Source of the DNA: Sipunculus nudus
Taxonomy: Eukaryota > Annelida > Sipuncula > Golfingiida > Sipunculidae
DNA: 64,000 nucleotides
Reading direction: 5' to 3'
Assembly (NCBI GenBank): GCA_026874595.1
Contig: CM049309.1
Span: forward strand, 44,967,079-45,031,078
How positions within the stretch are numbered: the stretch's first letter is position 1; every line of letters starts with the position of its first letter. A program made the translations under genes and the position numbers. Shown one piece after another: positions 1-14,110 of the stretch. The notes under the pieces were generated by a model. That model did not search any database. It was not told the DNA's origin and was given only the letters and a program-made list of their open reading frames with translations.

Positions 1-1121
1 CATGGCAGGGGGTTCATGAACAACTTTAGTGATGGGTGGGGTCAAAATACTAGTGTCTAATATTTACATAAATCTCCAGCATCAAACCTTCTTATTTATT
101 TAAATGAATGCCATCTTCATCTTTTATTGATAACATGATTTAGTCACTCTTAAGTTGAATGTTTCCAGTAAATAAAAATTAATAAAAAGTGTCTTACAAT
201 AAATATGAAATAAGAAGAGCAAGCTGAATTAATTATCGATGTTAATTAACAAAGTATAAAAAATTATAAAAGTTTGTCTTAATTAATTCTCATAAATATT
301 TTTAGGCATTTTAATACTTTTATTGTTCAAAATCATTACGCATATTTAAGAATAACAGCTGAAGTGTAATGATCAGGTAAGAGATGCAATCACCATGGCG
401 GCAAAAAGCTCCGCCATCCGTCTGAGATGTGATAGCATCTCTGTATAAAAAGCCACGCACTGCTGATAATGACGACCCTGCCAACCTTAGTCAGTGTGGC
501 CTAAAAACTGAGAGATCTTTTAATGACTGAGGTGATAATTGGAGTAAGCATGCTAATTAATTGTCAGTCTTTAACGCTGTGTGTGAGTATGCATCCCGGG
601 CGGCCGCCGGTTAGATTCCGCGTTGCATGAATATAAAAGATGACTAGCGGAGCAGCAACTCCAGTTCATGTAAAATAAACGCTAAAATTATCGTGGCCCC
701 GACAGGTGCCCCGTAAAATACCGTATTGAAACAGGAATGCGTATAGCATACCATCAAATAACATCATATAGAAACTGCATTCATATACTCCCTTGTAAGA
801 TGTATAAAAAGTCATTGGTATAGACTGCTATTAGACTGTCAATTTGTTCGTATAACGCACTGAAAACGTGTTGTACCATGCATTGTGTTATTGTGATTGT
901 TCGCGAGGACACTTTACCGGCCTATTTATAATGTGTAGTCGTCCTAAACACCGGTTTTCTCAGATGTTTACAGTGTGTTCTCGCTCATCGTCTCTGCATT
1001 CTTGGAAAAAATAGCATTCACTGAAATAATGAAAAATAGACCAAATTGCAGTTAAATTTTTAAATTGTTATTAACAGTTAGTTTGCACATGCATATATAT
1101 ATACACACACACATGTATACA

Positions 1122-1165
<44 letters not shown>

Positions 1166-1197
1166 TGTATATCTATATATATCTTGTATATCCATAT

Positions 1198-1238
<41 letters not shown>

Positions 1239-2497
1239 TGTTTATATTATCTTTATTTATAATTTTGTATATACTTTTTACATATGAAATATAATTTTAC
1301 ATTCAAAGGATACCTTTAAAATAGAGTTTTAATTTATATATGAAGTTTACAAAGTTTAGGATAAACTTCCTGTAGGTTCAGGGTTGAACATAATCAACCT
1401 TTTAACTTCTTAAAATTATTCTGAAAATTAAAAGCAAACATAAGTTCTTCAACTGACTTAACATACACATCGAGCGAATCAGACACAAATTGTAGCACCT
1501 GCAAGTGGCAACATATATATATATAACACGTTGGAAACCGCAGACAATGTGAAAAGAAATACGTACACAAAACCCAGGTGTAAACGAAAATATTGACACA
1601 GGGAAAGAAGGAAGGTGGTCGGCTCGATCTGGGAGTGGTGACCACTTCAAGGAAACGAGCATTAGGGAATAATAGACTAAAGAGAGATCACCCAAGTGCT
1701 CGGTAAAGCTTCTAGAAAAATATTGGACCATGTTCTCAAGGTGAAAGAGCCAAGGAAATAGAGCTTTTAGGTTTGAATAACAGGCAATGAGTGCACAGCA
1801 TCATGGGTGTCACCATAGGTACAATTGCACGCGCTGAACCATGGCTACCGGATTATCCCGTGTACGAGGTGAAAACTCAGAGGTTATTGTTGTGTATATA
1901 CCGGTAGTTGGAGTGTGTTACTGTGTATGTGTGGGTTTGGGGGCCCTGGCTATGGGAGCGGGGTGAGTAATGATGCTCGGCCGACCCGGAGACTAGCGCT
2001 GCTGCTGCACTTACTGGGTTAAAGCGGGTCACCCTCACGAGTGGCCCTGATGCCATGTTAAGGACCCCTCGTAAATAAAAGTCTATTTCACTACAATGTT
2101 ATGACGCCGCTGTTTCTAAACTATACATGGGAACACGACCGGCCACCTTGCCATATCCAACACTCATTGCATATAATAAAGTGTGTACATCTGTACTTAA
2201 TAAATTTATATAATTCCAAGAAAGCGCCCACCTGCATATTTACAAATAAACCGCGCGTTTGTGTCAGCTTCCTTTGTTTATAATTAAACTGTACATAAAG
2301 CAAGTTTGCTGAGTGGTTTTCTTTAGAACAAATGAATGTTGTGTTTACACATCTACAAGTGGCGACCTTGTGAGACTTAGTGCGAATTTCTTATAGCTAA
2401 TCCAAAAGGAAGGAATAATGTTACCGGCACTGATGTATGCAAAAGAATCTAAATAGTGAACTATAACATACTTAAACCGTTAGTGATTATACCCTAC

Positions 2498-2545
<48 letters not shown>

Positions 2546-3039
2546 CAAATTATTTAAAGAAAACCAGGCAATATAAATGCATTAAATTCTGTTAAAGTTG
2601 TTAATATGTACAGAGATGTATACACATTAACTAGGCAGCTGTTTTATAAAAACATAAAGGACAGAATTGAGACATTTTGCATATTTATTTATAAAACAAA
2701 AAACATTAACATAAAAATGTTAATATTGTTTTCCCAAATGTACAAGAGAAATTTAAAGAGAGACAGTAAATTTCATGGAAGATTTTCTACTATAAAATCC
2801 TCGACACGTTGGCTTTATTTCATAGTAAATAATCGTTTGATAGACTTGAATTAGAAATATTTGGAAACAGAAAAGAAGAAAACCGAAAGTCTTGTCAGGA
2901 ATATCTTTTCCTATGGTCCATGACGATTTTGTCATTAATATCACCAATTTAAAATTACATAGTTGATTTTGCAATATTTTTGTTGTGACAGGTAAAATAT
3001 GTAGATTTTTCTATGGGTCGCTCATACACACATGCTCAT

Positions 3040-4440
3040 GCGGACACGTGCGTTGAAGAAGAACACCATTTTCCATGCTGGATATAATTGATTCTTCCGG
3101 GTCAGGACTGATTATAAATCACGTGGTGTTACTTGATGTAGATGTACTACAGAAAGAAGAAAGATAGAGCTGCAGTGTCGCCCCGCTGAGCACCCCATAA
3201 ACACATTGAAGCTGAGACGATTTTTGTAGACAGCAATAGGCCTAGTTTTTAGCCTGTGCTTGACGGCTGTCTCAGTTGCTTGTCAAAAGGCTCGGCTACA
3301 GGATCTGTTAAAGGGCTGGCAGGCTCACTGTGGCAGCGTTTTACAGTTACAAATCTGTCCATTACGGCCCGTGTGATTGAACTACATTATCACACCCACT
3401 TGAATACTGTAAAGGCCAGTCATTCACGGATCACGTTCTAAACAAATGAGCGGCAGCGGCTTTGGCAAATGTGCGCAGCAAATGGTCCTTCTTAACTAAG
3501 CCAATCTGACTACTTCTCTGCTGGTTCCGTCAGTGGCTGTCTAACTTCACAGCCGCAGAACGCCTCAATAAGCCAGTCCTTTACACGGCCCTTACCGGCA
3601 ACCAGCCCGCTCTTTTTGTCTCGATCCTCGCGCTGGAGAACTAATGGATCTTCTCTTCAGTTTTCCTCACAAGTTTATCGCTGGCTTGGGATGCCAACCT
3701 TTCGGTTTTGTCTCGGACAACCTACTTGTCTAGGTCTACCTTGGAAAGCCTATATAATTAATTGAGACACAGAGTACAATACAGCGGAGAACCTGTGCAT
3801 TTATGCGGCGTTATGCATCGAAAGGAACCTGCGCTGGTTTCCGAGCAGATAATAGGAAAAGGCAATTATCTAGGCGAGCCTTTGTTAGCGGGATATTTGA
3901 GAGCATGATAACTAAATGAGCAGGCGAGCGTTATAAGGTCTGAGACGGACACCTAATTACACCTGGTAACGAATTTCAATTTTCGTGTCACATCAAATAA
4001 CAGTCGGTTTGTCAAATCTGCCCATTGCCGGTCCTGTAATGTTTGCGTGTACCGTTAATCCAAAGAGGAATTAAGGCAGGAAATATTGCTCCTTTTAGCT
4101 CTATAATATTTGTGACAACGATGCGGTAGCCACAATTAGCCGTGTAGTACGTTATCTGGCGTTGACTGAAACATGCAGAGACCGAGCTTTTCTTATTGCC
4201 CACACACATGCTGAAGAGCTTTGGCGTCTTTCCCGGCTGATTATCCTGTGCTTGCCATACGCCTCACCGTTCTCTCCCCGGGAGGGCCCAGCCTCCGGGC
4301 AAATTTCTCTCCTCTCTGTTGTCCTTGCCAGCCAACTAATTAAGCCAATCAACGGCCATTCTCATCAGTCCACTGACACCTGATGTTGTAGGAGGAGATG
4401 CCGAAGAACGCCGAGCTAAACATTAATTCCACCGACGTTA
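3040..4440. promoter_or_regulatory. Higher-complexity island in the TFAP2 intron, candidate enhancer
   Basis: This 1.4-kb block has balanced base composition and no microsatellite, in contrast to its AT-rich flanks. It contains homeodomain-like TAATTA cores (about 3756), a SOX/TCF-like CCTTTGTT near 3880, and GCCTCCGGGC at 4291-4300, which fits a loose AP-2 site (GCCNNNGGG). The regulatory role is inference from composition and position only. Conservation with a related species would decide it. Confidence 0.25.
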
Positions 4441-6247
4441 TATATGTATATCCCATTAAGCACAATATCGAGACATTATTATTTAAAGGGGCCCAGTCAT
4501 CTATCTGAGCTTTATAAACTAAAAGTAACTCCTTGGAGCTTTTATAAAAATAGGCCAGAAAACGTTGATATCACACAGGCTGCATGTTTTGTTTATATCG
4601 ATGTCTTAATGTCGGAGGGGGCCGCCAAAATAATCAAAACAAATTAAATAAGGGCATCAGGCGGCAAGTCAGATAAGCCAGAGCTTTGCAAATGGCGTTT
4701 TTCAACAAGTGTCCTCTCTACCTCCACATATATGCAACCTACCACCTTAGGTTACATGTTTTTCCCGTTTGTCAACATTGCTGTGCTTACAAACATGTTG
4801 TAGAAAAACAAGTTCAAACATCTTTCGCGGAGGCCTTATAGGAACTTTCCATAACCAGAATAATCCTTAGATCACTCATGCGACAAAAAAACTTTTATAT
4901 ATAATAATTGATTTAAATCATATTTAATTGCTGCTTTAAGAGATTTAAAAGACAAACTTCTATCTATTCTTCTTCTCATTAACATACACTGTAATTGTAA
5001 ACATAATGTATTGTAAAAAGGGCATAACAAAACAATGGTATTTATTTATTTAATAACTTCAGAGTAAAACGCTACATATATCTCAAGTATATTCAAGTTA
5101 CAATTACAGACAGGATTTGGAAAAAAAATCCCCCCCGCAGTTCCTATGGAGGCATGCTTTAAAGTTAACGGAACTGTTCTTTATTTGCGTATACGACAAT
5201 GATTTTCTGTATATGGTCTGGTGAAGTGGGTTTATTAGGCCGGGGGCACGCTCGGTTGTGAGGTCCGTTGGACGGGCACGGGCCACAGAATGCATCACAT
5301 AGCCGCTCGTTATGACGACATCAAACTTTAATGGCCTCATCATGTCTCGGCGATTCTCGCAATCTCGCGGGACCGCTGACACAGTGCCCGACACCACGAA
5401 CGAATTTATAACGATTATCAACAAATCCGTGCAACAAGCTTCGTCGCCTGAGCCACAGTGTGATTAATGAGACCGGTCAAACCATAGTGACAAAGGCAGA
5501 AATATACTCGTAGCAAGGAGACATCATCCATCTTTTAGTTTGGATTTCTAGGAAAGCATTATTTCCTCTTTAGCAGTCACCGCGTTGTTAGTTGGCGGCC
5601 CGCTTATGTGTTTATGCTGTATTGCCTCGGGCGTTTTGAACACACCGGACTCGTGGCGTCTCGGCCGGACTTCTACCTACTGGCGTTCCATCGTCCTCTC
5701 TGCAAAGCCCGTACACCGGTATCTCCTGACCTCCGTCAACACGGCACACAGATTGTATGACTTCCGGAGCTAAAGTTCTTCATTTCCTGTAATCGCGCTA
5801 CTTGATGGCAGCATGCATTGTAACCCAAAGACCCCTGTATACTGTCGGCTGAATCTCTTCCAACAGATATGCCAGCTTTCATATGATTTACCGCTGCATG
5901 AACACTATAGATTGTTTCTTGACAGCCAGTTTGCCCTATAAATACTGCCTTTTTGCTGCTTCGTTTATAAAGTTTTCTGCAGCAGCCTTTATATAGTGCT
6001 TGTTGTCGCAGATATTAATCAGACTTATATAATATACTAAAAAATGCTAACAATCAAAATTGATGGATGGCAGCTTCTTTAATCCAAATATGTATGATGA
6101 ATATTATTTTATTCTAAAAGATAAGAAAATGATATTATATAATGTTCGTGATCGTAGTGTTTTAACTTGTAATCAGGTAAAAAAAAGATATATTACGACA
6201 AAACCTGTCAAGGATCAGTTAATTATGCCTTAATGTGCTATAAAGCG

Positions 6248-6299
<52 letters not shown>

Positions 6300-6380
6300 T
6301 GCATCTATAATATATTTTCCACAAATAGAAATGCATCACATTTTACCCTGTTAACAGTTTTCTTTTAAATTTTTTAAAAT

Positions 6381-6618
6381 GAAGATTGATATTTCTTCAG
6401 TAATTTTGGTTGCCATTTCTAGTTTTCATTTATACTAAATAAAATAAAATAAAACTTTGACTTTTAAACTGAATTCGGATGTTTTGTAATAATTTGTATG
6501 AAGATTGATATTTCTTCAGTAATTTTGGTTGCCATTTCTAGTTTTCATTTATACTAAATAAAATAAAATAAAACTTTGACTTTTAAACTGAATTCGGATG
6601 TTTTGTAATAATTTGTAT
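6381..6618 (+). repeat. 119-bp tandem duplication
   Basis: A 119-bp segment beginning GAAGATTGATATTTCTTC at 6381 is repeated, apparently without change, from 6500. Both copies contain the AAATAAAATAAAATAAAA tract and end TGTTTTGTAATAATTTGTAT. Identity this high implies a recent duplication, or an assembly artefact. It lies 357 bp before the 61-nt exon. Confidence 0.9.
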
Positions 6619-6845
6619 ATTATTAAACCACAAAAAAATGTATTGACTAAATAGGATGGTTTGAAAGATAAAATTCTGTGTTCTTGTAATGAGTAAATTT
6701 TATCAGTAAGACCGTGAAGCACATTACAGGATTCTTCACACACATGCATGCACACGCAACCAGAAGTATCCATAACATGTATGAAATTCCAATTGTATGA
6801 CATACAAATTCCTTTTTGTAGCTATATTTAAATATTTTGGATCAC

Positions 6846-6849
<4 letters not shown>

Positions 6850-6900
<51 letters not shown>
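6850..6900. repeat. (TA)n microsatellite next to an exon
   Basis: About 51 bases of pure TA alternation end 75 nt upstream of the AP-2 exon at 6976, in the region where the branch point and polypyrimidine tract would act. A further TA-rich stretch follows at 6903-6926. Confidence 0.95.
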
Positions 6901-6907
<7 letters not shown>

Positions 6908-6975
6908 ATATATTAATATATATATTCGTATATTGAATACATGGATTTTACAATATACATACTTGTTGTTTTTAG

Positions 6976-7036
6976 AATGTGGAGCCTGATGGGTCTTACC
7001 TGAATAACGATCACAGTACGGGTGTTATAAGAAAAG
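6976..7036 (+). CDS. TFAP2: TFAP2 coding exon, 61-nt linker exon
   Basis: The acceptor tttttag precedes AATGTGGAGCC and the donor is gtaggt at 7037. Read in frame 0 the exon gives residues 1-20, ending TGVIRK, and leaves one G. That G joins TG of the next exon to make Val21. VIRK matches the VIKK found at the same junction in vertebrate AP-2 proteins, which is the main evidence. The rest of the exon ([11 protein letters not shown]) is poorly conserved linker between the transactivation and DNA-binding parts. It is too short for an ORF scan. A (TA)n tract of about 50 bases ends 75 nt before it. The exon is well supported by phase and by the VIRK end, but it has not been tested against a transcript. 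Confidence 0.85.
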
Positions 7037-10000
7037 GTAGGTCATCTTAATTATCGTGTTTTTCATATTTATATATTTTTAATAATTTAAATATATCGAT
7101 ATATACGTAACTTTATATATTCAGTTATTAGTTTGCTTATGTATACAGAATTATAGTAATGTATATGTAAGTATATAGATCACGGGCAGAAACGTATATA
7201 TGCACGTAAACTATCATGTACAAAAAAAGTATGCGTGTGTTTGTTTAATATAAAAAAAGACATTTAAATGAATGCATATACATTTGAGTGCACATGCGAG
7301 TGTGGAGGTTGACATACAAACATGATGAGCACGCGGAATGAGGGATGTCATATGACAATGTACAGGAGACAGGGGGTTTGAGGTGATGTCAGTTAGAAGA
7401 TGTTTGCTGCGTAGCCGGCTAAGTACCATGGCACCAAAGCCAACTCGCCATTAGTGGCTGGTCTGTCCCCTGCTGGCCAGCTCTTAACTCAGGTCAAGAG
7501 GACTGCTGTCACCGCGTGACTGTTTAGCTGTCCCAGTGCTGAGGTCGCAGCTTTGTCGCGCTCGACTCGACACTTGGATCGATCGGACGGTGTCTGCGTC
7601 TCTTGAAGCCATGTTGAACGCGCCCGCGTGAGCCTGTTAATCATATATTTCGATCAACGAATACCCTCGTCGCCAATTTACAGGCTGCCCTTCACCACGG
7701 ATGGCAGAAAATTAAGAGTCACGTCAACTACCAAAGATCCCAGCAACGTTCACTTTAAATGACTCTAATAAGGACCGGTGAGGCCGGGTCGTTAAAATAG
7801 TGCCGAGTTGGCCTTGTTGTAGAAGACAATGGGTGCTAGCTCACCCTGAGCACGCTGCCGTAATGAGCGGGGAGGGGCCGGGTGATCACTGACTGTCTGT
7901 AATGAAGCATCCCTGATGACATTGTACGGTATCCCCACTGATTGCCCCGGCCAACCCTGAACCGTCGCTCCCCTGAATAACCCTCCCTCTGCGCACAGAC
8001 AATAAGCCCAGCTTCCATCAAACGTCCTGAACGCTGGTCTTTTGCAGCCTGCTGAGGCTGCGGCAGTCCTGTTGTTAGCTGGGACGATTTCACTTTCGCG
8101 AGTAAGAATAACAGCTTCCCCATTGCAAACTACTGTGGTTAATCCACTTTATTTTATTCAATAAAAAAGTTTCATCAATATCTCATGGCAGAGGAAAAGA
8201 AGGAAATACCTTTTAAAATAATGAATTTTGCTCTTAGGAACCCATGAGTAATTCTTTTGTTAGCTTAAATCGGAACGTATATATACACTATATATATATA
8301 TGCATAGTCGCCCTTAATTTCTTAAACGTGTTGGTGGGTTTTCATTGCACTATAAACTTACAATCAACATTCCTCCTTCCATGCAGTGGCTATCCGACGT
8401 TCTCACGAGAAAATATTCATTATATATGCTAGAATCAATTTGCTTTTCATGAATTCACTCTCAACAATTTCAGTTCCTTATATTCATACACGATTCGTAC
8501 ATATAAAAGGCTTCTTCGAAACCATTTAATTGTTCTAAATTAAAAAGGGAGAAAAATTACTTTAGAAAACACAGTTCTGTGACCTGACAAACATTTATAC
8601 CACAGATCACTTATCTCTGATTAATTTTTCTCGGATTGAATATTCTGAAAAAAATTTCTTATACAGACACATTTTGCCTGTATAAATATTCCCTATATTG
8701 GATTTCTTTTACCCCGGAACCCCTGAAGTTTTGTATTTTGAGCGCGGAGCTCGTCTTTAACACCCTGGTTCGTCATCTGCGGTATGGATACATAATCTGC
8801 TTTGCTTGCTGTCGTGGTTGCCTCTTGCCTGGTCCGTCCTTGTTTCAGGGAACACAAGAGGTGCTGGTCGCCGTGGACACAGCTGGGATGCGCCGAGTAA
8901 CAGGATTATTAGGGGCAAATGGGGTCGGTTCTGTTGCCTCAGTTACAATTAGGGAGGCTGCAAAACGTGTAACTGTATACATTCCAGTGAAAGGCTGCCA
9001 TTCGCGAACAAAGGGCCAGTTCCTCTCAGAGACATAGGCCTGTAATTGATTCTGAATACAGCTTAGTTAATAACGCCAGGCAATTTGACTCATTTTGCTT
9101 TTATCCACAAAGCAACTCCCTGCTATGTCATTTCCTTAGATAATGCACCCGGATTTTGTCGCTTCCTCGTGGCTCCCCTGAGATTGCGGACCGTCCTGGA
9201 CTTAATTCACCTGAAAGGTTCGGTTTAATTGAGAGGGACAGGTGGGGACGCATGCAGAAATAGGCCTATTTTCCACCTCGGAAGCTATCATGGTCTCACC
9301 GGTTTGACAGGAAGGGCCCTTCACTAGCTGTCTGATTGGACTCCATCGAGACTTTCAGATTGGGTAAGGGGTCCCAAGTCTTACCCTCGGTCTCAAAAGA
9401 AACACGACCTTTATACATTTTTCCATTTCACGTTATCCAGTACCACTTCGCCAGCGAGCTTCATTTTTCATGATTGTGGAATGGCGCTTATTCAGAAGCT
9501 GTCTTTTCATGGTGGAGAACATGTTTTAAAGATGTATTATCCTTGATTGTCAATTCTTAATGAAGATCGTTTTTGCCTTGAAAATTTATTTATCTCCAGG
9601 CGTATATCATGTTCAAACTTTCGTTGCAAATACTTCAAATGTGTTGTTCCGTGTAAAGATTATTTTTCGTTTAAGGCATGCATAAATAATGAAATTCTAC
9701 ATTTATTTTTCCTATTTATATTGATGAACGTTCTGTTTTATGGTGCCTTCAATGTTTCTTTGATCGGTCACTCGGGTATAAATATACAAAATATATATGT
9801 TGAATCGTGTATATTTTGAATTCATGACACCAAATGATTTACAGCTTTTAAATCGTTTTAAGAACTTAAGTATACGGAGAAGGGTCAAAGAGATCCAGTT
9901 GGAGCGGAACATGGAAATAGCACACAGTAAAGAGAACATCAAAAGAAGCCGACAAGCTATTAAGTCACTTCATTTGCGTAATACATAAGCTGCGCACCAG

Positions 10001-11250
10001 GGAAGCCCACTCATGCAATTCTAATTCGATTTCTAGATCATTGTTCAACTGTTGTTGTGAATGCACGTCACGAGAGGCTGTGCTGTGGCATTTTGACTTT
10101 CAATAATCTACCAATTACGGCAGCTTGTCTACCTGTTCGCCCCTGATACAGGTGAAGTAAGGAGGCGGGGAGCCTCAGCCAACCATCACTTCATTTATAT
10201 TCCTACCTCTGTTAGCAAACACCTGGTCTTTATGTACGAACAACCACGATATTAGTGAGCACGTCAATGATTACTCTATCAGTTCCACGGAGTTTGGTTT
10301 AGCGAATATTACCGGAAAACATTTTTATATTGAAACCTAGAATGAGGATTTTAAAATATCCATTGCATCGTGACTTTTTAAGAGTAAATATTATTTTTAC
10401 TTTAGAAGTGATTGGAAATTTTAATGACTCCATTCATCTGCATTTACACCTATTTTATACGATATCCATAGAGAAATATCCATAGGTAATTATATATATT
10501 ATTTCATTAATATAATGAATATAATATTTTTATATTTATATGTACATGTATATTTGCATGACTAAAATGTCATATGTATTAAATTGTCTAGGACTTATGT
10601 AAAAAACAAACAAAATAAAAGGGAAATTATTTAAAACAACTTTCCGTAAAATTAGCTGTGAGTAAATATAATTAAAAAAAAACGAGTTTTTTTTGGTTTC
10701 ATCATATTTTTTTTTTTTGGTATAAGAAATATGAATTGTTGTTTCATACAATATATCAAAATAGATCACAGATGTAACATAAATATTGTTCATTTAAGTA
10801 TTATTTATAGAGCAGCTTGGTTTTTCCATAAAATCACGTTTTAAAACCAAAAATAGAGAAAATATATATTTTTAGACAATAAAAACCGTAAATTGCGCGG
10901 GGACATTTTTCCCTGGTCGTGACACGTACATCCTGCTGCGGGTGACAGAGATCTGACGGCTGTAATTTCCTCGGAGATCCGGAGGGTCAGTGATGTGGAG
11001 AAAACCAAACAGTTGGTTAGGCGGTCTGACAAAACTCCCTGGCTAATGAGAAATTGATTCCTATAAGCCATTCAAAACACTGGGAGAAGCTGGATACGAA
11101 AATCAAATTGGAGAGGATGATGGGGTTTAAAGCACCAAATAGGAGGTATCACTGAAACTCTGTGATCTGAAACAAATAATTTTCATGAATATTAAAACAA
11201 AATATCAATTGTATTTTTAAATACAAATGCCATGTAAATATTTAATATAA

Positions 11251-11292
<42 letters not shown>

Positions 11293-11501
11293 TATACACT
11301 CTTGTTTTTTACTTTATCTGTAGATACCAAGTTGAAGTACCTGTATATAAAATTGTAAATGCTTGCCTGCGTCCATCTGCGCGGGAACGATAAGAATTGT
11401 AGGCCTCTGGGTTATTTTGAGTGTGTACATATAATTATATTTAAAGTGTTCCTGTATATAAATCATACATCCATCTATAGGAAAGCTTTCCTATATCTAG
11501 C

Positions 11502-11547
<46 letters not shown>

Positions 11548-13211
11548 TACATATATATATAATATATTTGTGAGCACTGTTTGAGACCTGTTTGATCTTT
11601 TGTTTAATGTTTTTTAAAGACAAAAGTGCCTAAAGCAATATAATCATAATATCGTGGATGAATAATAATAATAATAATAGTAATAGTAATAATACTAATA
11701 GGAATAACCCATCTCGAATAATTTATATGGCAACATATTTATTTTATTTATTATAGAAAATGACTACTTACATTATTACATATACATAGGTTATTAATCC
11801 GATTATAAATCCGATAATTCTAATATTTAGTGAAATAGTGAATTTTTGGTTTATTTGCTTTATTGCGGACATCATTTGAGATCAAATGCTACATCGGCAT
11901 ATTCGATGCTTTGAAGCTTTTGCAGATAATTTTGGTGTTTTGACTGCATAACCTTAGTGTTACTATTCCTGCTAGACCGTCTATGTTAATATTGTTACTG
12001 TTTTTATCAGTTGGTATGACAAATCATACCCTCCAGTCTACTTTGAGTGAGTTTGTGAGTCATTTACAAGAAACGAATGAAAAAGGAAACAGGTCACAAC
12101 TATCATAGGTCGGCGGGTTACTGGGACAATCATTCAAGCTTTTAATCTCTAGATAATATATTATCTTAAACGAAACAACGTGCATGAAGAAATAATAAGA
12201 ATATTTTTCATGCTGGGGCGATAATATGGTTATTCTACTGATCCATTATCCAATATGCCACCGAAATCCGACTCCCCGTGTCAGCTACCGTATTGCCTGT
12301 CATGGCGCATGTAGATAATTATGCAAATCGCCGGGTCCCACTCTGATGCTGTTTGAGATATAGGGCTGTAAGACATATCAACAGTGACAGTAGCCGCCTG
12401 GTAGCCCAGCCCAGCCAGGACCTGCTCGTATAGCATGCCATCACGGGGAAACCTGGTCGTAAATTCTGATCGGTGTTATATACACCTGAAAGCTGAGTTA
12501 TGGGTTTGGTTTAGTGGACCGGCCATTGCTGCATTGACCAGCGCTGACCACCCCTGACCCCCGTGACCACTGCGCACGACCTGGGCCCTGGTAAATGTTT
12601 ATATACGCCTCCAACAAGCTGTCCTTCGTCCGCTGCTCCGCCCACTTAGTTAGCGTAGACGGGCAACTGCAGCCTCAGGGCTGGCAGATATATACTGCAG
12701 CCCTGCTGGAGCCGTGAAGAGTGAATAAACAATCACACAGGGCAGTACCAGCTATGTACATCCAATTCACGCGCTGCCTTCAGTATGTGGTTTAACAGGT
12801 TCTGTCTGCCCAATGTTGTAGTAAAACTTTATATTTACAGAAATACTAAACCATAAACCAACTGGGAGAATGGATATTACAGTATCTCGTTAAATGTGCT
12901 GGAAGGATCTTCGTGAATATGGTTATTATGGTTATCGCTGTATAATATAAATTGTATATATTAACAAATTTTAATTATAATTAATGTTCCATGTCCTATT
13001 TTACGACAATCTTCAACTAAATTTTAATAAAACTTGCATTTACTAAATGTAATTATTATTACACTATTATTATGTTTTGCTAGGGCAAAATTAATAAGTG
13101 CAAACTATACCAGATATTATTTATTATTGTATATATTATTATATTATACCACTTAATATTATATATGCACACTTACCTGAATATATATATATTTAAATAT
13201 ATATATATATT

Positions 13212-13274
<63 letters not shown>

Positions 13275-14036
13275 ATGCCCGGGGCCTTTAATCGTATTTC
13301 GTATGATTTCTCTTCGTAACGTGAGCAGCTGTGTCAATTCTGCGTAACAAATCATGTTTTCATGGTATATGATTGATCACGACCCCACCTTGTATTGGCG
13401 TGACCGTGATCTAATTTGTCGTCCCTGACCACCTAACAACAGGTATATACCAGCCGATTCGGGTCGTTGTGAAGACAGCCCTGTTTGAGCAAGCTGCCCT
13501 GTGCATAGCCGCATCGCGGAGCAATTGATCAAGTATTTGGCAGAACAAAGGCAAATTTGTCCGTATCGATTTAGATAATTGGATGTACGGGTACAAGGTC
13601 TTTGTGAAAGCTTCACGTTCTAATCAAATCACGCAGCAAGGGAGTCTTCTTTGGCGCTGGGCTGCAGTCCCCATCAAATTAGATATCACTCCACGTGAGA
13701 GAAATAACGCCCCACCGTATGGCCATGGTCCCGGTCGTCGGCCGATAAATAAGCTAGCATCCACGCTCCCCGTGGGCCCTCACTAATTCAATTGACAGCT
13801 AATTGTCATGTAATGGCAAATAAGTAAAACAAATGCATTTCATACACGCTGTGTTTAACGCCGAATAGGGAGCACACGGTCAGATTCAATAAATCAAAAC
13901 TAGACAAGGAGAAACCCTACATATCTTGTTTCATTATGTAGGTTTCAATAGCTCTGCCAATATTAATGTAAATTAATATTTATAGTATTAGTTATTTATT
14001 AGAATATATATATTTATATATTTATACAGTGGTTTG

Positions 14037-14110
<74 letters not shown>

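Larger units (their letters stand above)
1..6975 (+). other. Upstream intron sequence of TFAP2, no coding exon seen
   Basis: The exon at 6976 begins in phase 0 in the middle of the protein, so this stretch should belong to an intron of the same gene. No Pro/Tyr-rich exon is visible. It contains (TA)n blocks at 1123-1163, 1201-1236, 2500-2540, 6251-6298 and 6850-6900, a 119-bp tandem duplication at 6381-6618, and GC-richer islands at about 3040-4440 and 5200-5800. Open frames here are short and resemble no protein I know. Confidence 0.7.

Noticed and set aside
1065-1262. Tyr/Ile-repeat frames over TA tracts, here and at 11.4, 13.2, 17.3, 35.0, 48.2, 51.7 and 59.8 kb
   Set aside because: They are translations of (TA)n microsatellites.
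8636-9037. 133-codon frame in the AP-2 intron
   Set aside because: It starts in AT-rich sequence, shows no motif, and the conserved-looking part is better read as a non-coding island.
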